64,000 bases of DNA from NCBI RefSeq assembly GCF_900172225.1, contig NZ_FWFO01000001.1:1116001-1180000 (forward strand), read 5' to 3'. Positions 61,014 to 64,000 of this stretch are shown here, piece after piece. Position numbers and translations under genes: made by a program. Below the pieces are notes generated by a model that did not search any database, was not told the origin of the DNA, and saw only the letters and a list, made by a program, of their open reading frames with translations. Source of the DNA: Falsiruegeria litorea R37. Lineage in GTDB: Bacteria; Pseudomonadota; Alphaproteobacteria; Rhodobacterales; Rhodobacteraceae. The stretch's first letter is position 1. Each line of letters starts with the position of its first letter.

Positions 61014-61982
61014 ATGCGTATTGTTATAGCAGGAGCCGGAAGCATCGGCTGTTTCACAGGGGGGCTGTTGGCCGCCGCAGGCCAGCCCGTCACGCTGTTG
61101 GGGCGGGCGCGTATTCTTGATCAGATCGGCGAGCACGGCCTGACGGTTTCGGATTTCTCGGGGCTGGAGCAGGTGGTGCAAGCCGATCAATTGGGGCTGA
61201 GTGATGACCCAAGTTGTCTTTCCCAAGCGGATCTGGTGGTCGTGACTGTCAAATCCGGCGCGACAGAGGAGATGGCGCGCCTGATTGCCGAATACGCACC
61301 CGCCGATGCTCCGGTCCTGTCGTGGCAGAACGGGATCGAAAATGCGGCCACCTTGCGCGCCATCCTGACGGGCCGTGACGTGCGTGCAGGTATGGTGCCC
61401 TTCAACGTTGTCCCCTCGGGTATGGGTTTTCACCGGGCCACGTCGGGGGATATCGTGATCGAGCAGGGCCCGGGTGATCTGGGAAAGACCCTTAGCGTGC
61501 CGCATCTCTCGGTGACCGAAAGCGACCGGATCGAGGCGGTGCAATGGGGCAAGTTGGTCATCAACCTCAACAATGCGCTGAATGCGCTCAGCGGTCTGAC
61601 CTTGCAGCAACAACTCCTGGATCGGGATTGGCGCCGCGTGATGGCGGACCAGATGGCCGAGGCATTGAATGTATTGCAACGCTCCGGTCTCGAAGTGGCC
61701 TCAACCACGCCTCTGCCTGCCTGGATGACACCGCACATCCTGCGCTTGCCAACGCCGCTGTTCAGCCGGATCGCGGCCAAGATGCTGACGATCGATCCGT
61801 CCGCGCGGACGTCGATGGCCTATGACCTGATGGCAGGGCGCCCGACCGAGATTGACAGCCTGCAAGGCGAAATCATGCGTTTGGGGCAACAGGCCGGGGT
61901 TGCGACCCCGATCTGCAGCAGGGTGGCCAATCTGATCGAAACAGCAGACCCACCCCTGACCGCAAACGAAGTCAGAGGCTAG
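61014..61982 (+). CDS. 2-dehydropantoate 2-reductase family (PanE-like)
   Basis: The 322-residue protein has the ketopantoate reductase fold: NADP loop IVIAGAGSIGCFTGGLL, TVKSGATEEMA, SWQNGIENA and KLVINLNNALNALSG. PanE reduces ketopantoate to pantoate for coenzyme A. Some family members reduce other ketoacids, so the name is by family only. ATG 61014 has GGAGGGGAGAGG upstream. It is convergent with the phosphate transporter. Confidence 0.85.
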   Translation: MRIVIAGAGSIGCFTGGLLAAAGQPVTLLGRARILDQIGEHGLTVSDFSGLEQVVQADQLGLSDDPSCLSQADLVVVTVKSGATEEMARLIAEYAPADAPVLSWQNGIENAATLRAILTGRDVRAGMVPFNVVPSGMGFHRATSGDIVIEQGPGDLGKTLSVPHLSVTESDRIEAVQWGKLVINLNNALNALSGLTLQQQLLDRDWRRVMADQMAEALNVLQRSGLEVASTTPLPAWMTPHILRLPTPLFSRIAAKMLTIDPSARTSMAYDLMAGRPTEIDSLQGEIMRLGQQAGVATPICSRVANLIETADPPLTANEVRG

Positions 61983-61992
61983 CCCAACAGCC

Positions 61993-63471
61993 TCACAGCA
62001 TTAGCGAAAGCAGCCAGAAGATGCTGGCCGACATGAGAGCAGCGGCGGGCACCGTGATGACCCAGGCCGCCACGATGGTCATGAAATGCGACCGACGAAC
62101 CAGCTTGCGACGGCGGCGTTCCTCGCGCGCGATGCGTTTCTCAACGGGGCGATTGGCGCTGGATTTCTGTAGGCGCCGCTCCATGTGCCATTCGCGATAG
62201 AACCCCACGCCGAACACGCCGCCAACGGCAATGTGGGTCGAACTGACCGGCAGCCCCAACCAGCTTGCGACGATCACGGTGATGGCGGCAGATAGCGCGA
62301 CGCAATAGGCCCGCATCGGGTTCAGCTTAGTGATCTGGCTGCCCACCATACGGATCAGCTTGGGGCCAAACAGGAACAGACCAAACGAGATACCAAAGGC
62401 ACCAATCACCATGACCCAGGTCGGGATTGCAACCTTGGCGGCAAAATCTCCGAATTCGGTGGCGTGAACGATGGCGGCCAGCGGACCAACCGCGTTGGCC
62501 ACATCATTGGCACCATGCGCAAAGCTGAGCAGGGCGGCAGAAACGACCAGAGGCAACCCAAAAAGCGTTTTGACCGATTTATTGCGGTTCTCCAGCCCCT
62601 CGGATTGGCGACGGATCAGCGGCACACAGAGCGCCCAAACCGCCAGGCCCCCGACTACCCCGATCAAAAGGGCAATCTCCAGCTCGATCTTGACGATCCG
62701 CTTGAGACCTTTGACCGCGAGATAGGCGGAAAATGCGCCGGCCATCACACCCACAAGGATCGGAACCCAACGGCGCGAGGCGGCAATTTTGTCGTCCTGA
62801 TACAAGATGCGTGCCTTGATCAAGGCCAGGAAACCGGCTGCGATCGCACCACCCAAAACCGGTGAAATGACCCAACTGGCGGCAATCTTGCCCATCGTGG
62901 GCCAATTGACGGCCGTCATGCCGGCCGCTGCGATCCCGGCCCCCATAACTCCGCCCACAACCGAATGTGTGGTCGACACCGGCGCGCCCACCCATGTCGC
63001 CAGATTGACCCACAGTGCCGATGAAATGAGCGCGGCCATCATCGCCCAGATGAAAATCTCGCTGTTTTGCATGCCCGAGGGGTCGATGATCCCCTTGGAG
63101 ATGGTTGAGACGACATCTCCCCCGGCCAGCAGCGCGCCTGCGCTTTCTGCGATGGCGGCAATGGCGATGGCGCCACCCATAGTCAGCGCGTTGGCCCCAA
63201 CTGCGGGGCCCATATTGTTGGCAACATCATTGGCGCCGATGTTAATCGCCATATAGGCGCCAAACGCCGCTGCGGCGGCGATGATCAAGCTTCCCGATGT
63301 CGAACCAAAGGCCAGCATCGCCAATAGGGCAGCGATAACCATAAAGGCCAGAGCAATACCGGGGCCGACCATAGGGCGCGCAACATAGGCTGTTGCGACT
63401 TCAACCCGGGAAATCCGGTTCAAGTCGCGATCAAGAGTTGTCCACTTGTTGCTGTTTTCAGCGTCAGCCAT
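61993..63471 (-). CDS. inorganic phosphate transporter (PiT family)
   Basis: This 492-residue protein imports phosphate, often as metal phosphate, driven by protons or sodium. It carries both PiT signatures, NIGANDVANNMGP and AHGANDVANAVGP, and the paired PVSTTHSVVGG and PVSSTHIAVGG blocks, with about ten helices and a basic loop (about 430-465). No DUF47/PhoU-like gene, a frequent partner, lies next to it. A Pho-box-like site lies 78 bp upstream. Confidence 0.93.
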   Translation of the reverse strand: MADAENSNKWTTLDRDLNRISRVEVATAYVARPMVGPGIALAFMVIAALLAMLAFGSTSGSLIIAAAAAFGAYMAINIGANDVANNMGPAVGANALTMGGAIAIAAIAESAGALLAGGDVVSTISKGIIDPSGMQNSEIFIWAMMAALISSALWVNLATWVGAPVSTTHSVVGGVMGAGIAAAGMTAVNWPTMGKIAASWVISPVLGGAIAAGFLALIKARILYQDDKIAASRRWVPILVGVMAGAFSAYLAVKGLKRIVKIELEIALLIGVVGGLAVWALCVPLIRRQSEGLENRNKSVKTLFGLPLVVSAALLSFAHGANDVANAVGPLAAIVHATEFGDFAAKVAIPTWVMVIGAFGISFGLFLFGPKLIRMVGSQITKLNPMRAYCVALSAAITVIVASWLGLPVSSTHIAVGGVFGVGFYREWHMERRLQKSSANRPVEKRIAREERRRRKLVRRSHFMTIVAAWVITVPAAALMSASIFWLLSLML

Positions 63472-63548
63472 GTGTCCGCCATCCCTTCCGTATCTAGCGC
63501 GCGCTACTAGTGGCAGATTGGAACAGGCACAAGTCGATCTTCATAAAA

Positions 63549-63566
63549 CTGTCGTGAAACTGTTAC
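63549..63566 (+). promoter_or_regulatory. Pho-box-like direct repeat
   Basis: CTGTCGT-GAAA-CTGTTAC fits the PhoB pattern of two 7-base repeats spaced by four. It overlaps the NUDIX stop and lies 78 bp upstream of the PiT gene. Its orientation is opposite to PiT transcription, which is unusual for activation. Confidence 0.4.
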
Positions 63567-64000
63567 AAGCTCAGCAAAATGGCCTTGAGTTGCGGCTCTC
63601 GCACCAGGTTTGCGGCTTCGCCCGCCGACATCCACTGTCTTTGTCGCTGGCTTGCTTCGGGATATTCATCCGACAACTCGGAAACGTTGATCTTGTAGAC
63701 CTGCGTTTCCACCGGTTCGGATGTCCCGTTGGACAGAACCTTGTCGTAGTTGTATCGACCAATTGGGCTCTTTTGCGCATGCGCGTCTTTGACACCCGCC
63801 TCTTCCCAGGCCTCTTGCAGGGCGGTCTCGGGGCCATTCAGACCCTCAATCGGCCACCCCTTGGGAACGATCCAGCGCCCGGTTCCACGGCTGGTTATCA
63901 TCAAGACTTCGTGGCCATCTGTCCCGTCTCGCAGACACAACGCAGCGACCTGAACCCGTTTGGGGCGGAAGAAGAGTGGCCGGACGACTTCCTGCCAAGC
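63563..64000 (-). CDS. NUDIX hydrolase (5' end beyond the window)
   Basis: The visible 145 codons encode a NUDIX domain: LMITSRGTGRWIVPKGWPIEG, then the NUDIX box ending TALQEAWEEAGV and IGRYNYDKVL. The frame stays open to the right edge (WQEVVRPLFFRPKRVQVAAL precedes the domain), so the true start lies outside. In the box an expected Arg is replaced by Gln-Glu, but the metal-binding EE pair is present. Related enzymes cleave diphosphoinositol or dinucleoside polyphosphates. Substrate unknown. Confidence 0.85.
   Translation of the reverse strand, partial: AWQEVVRPLFFRPKRVQVAALCLRDGTDGHEVLMITSRGTGRWIVPKGWPIEGLNGPETALQEAWEEAGVKDAHAQKSPIGRYNYDKVLSNGTSEPVETQVYKINVSELSDEYPEASQRQRQWMSAGEAANLVREPQLKAILLSL

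Overview
The window looks like chromosomal DNA of an alphaproteobacterium of the Roseobacter group (Rhodobacteraceae). The evidence is the GC-rich codon use, a GcrA cell-cycle regulator, an lgt-midA-pgeF operon divergent from ubiK, methylmalonyl-CoA epimerase followed by DUF1467, tandem DUF6455 proteins, a Hint-domain protein and UbiK, RimO, ProC and CarB of alphaproteobacterial type. Genus and species cannot be fixed from what I can see. I found no rRNA, tRNA, CRISPR array, insertion sequence or complete prophage.

Layout. 0-9 kb: Lrp regulator, Hint protein, two small proteins, lipoprotein and cell-wall genes (pgeF, midA, lgt), ubiK, ybjN, proC, a tRNA-binding-domain protein, a hydroxyacid dehydrogenase and tdk. 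9.5-17 kb: hypothetical-arsH pair, a PA3286-like ketoacyl synthase divergent from a marR-MFP-RND efflux operon. 17-26 kb: TPR-sulfotransferase, carB, pabB and a class IV aminotransferase, aspS. 26-36 kb: DUF1800/DUF1501 pair, a response regulator with a coupled 53-residue membrane protein, mce, EI24 and nitroreductase, a histone-deacetylase-like amidohydrolase, DUF167, M48 lipoprotein, YigZ, two DUF6455 proteins and a double CDGSH protein. 36.6-37.7 kb: a short AT-rich island with an ImmA/IrrE-type metallopeptidase and a two-helix membrane protein. 37.7-47 kb: rimO, AsmA, then an operon kpsT-like, kpsE-like, kdsA and a phosphohexomutase for surface polysaccharide. 46-64 kb: family-4 UDG, SseB, yghU, YHS protein, a decayed HExxH gene, gcrA, four transporter genes, argD-argF with an ACT-GNAT fusion, a LysR regulator and lipid hydroxylase, a PanE-like reductase, a PiT phosphate transporter with a Pho-box-like site, and the 3' part of a NUDIX gene at the right edge.

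How it works together. Most of the window is ordinary core metabolism (arginine, proline, folate, carbamoyl phosphate, Kdo and translation). The non-core signals are (i) the AT-rich ImmA/IrrE plus membrane-protein module, the best candidate for a little-described stress or defence pair; (ii) two families of dispersed palindromic intergenic repeats, one about 50 nt long with fixed ends and a variable middle, three of whose four copies lie between convergent genes; (iii) an ACT-GNAT fusion next to arginine genes; (iv) small proteins translationally linked to larger genes; and (v) a pseudogene that still shows its HExxH motif. All calls come from reading the sequence and remembering protein families; no database search was run.
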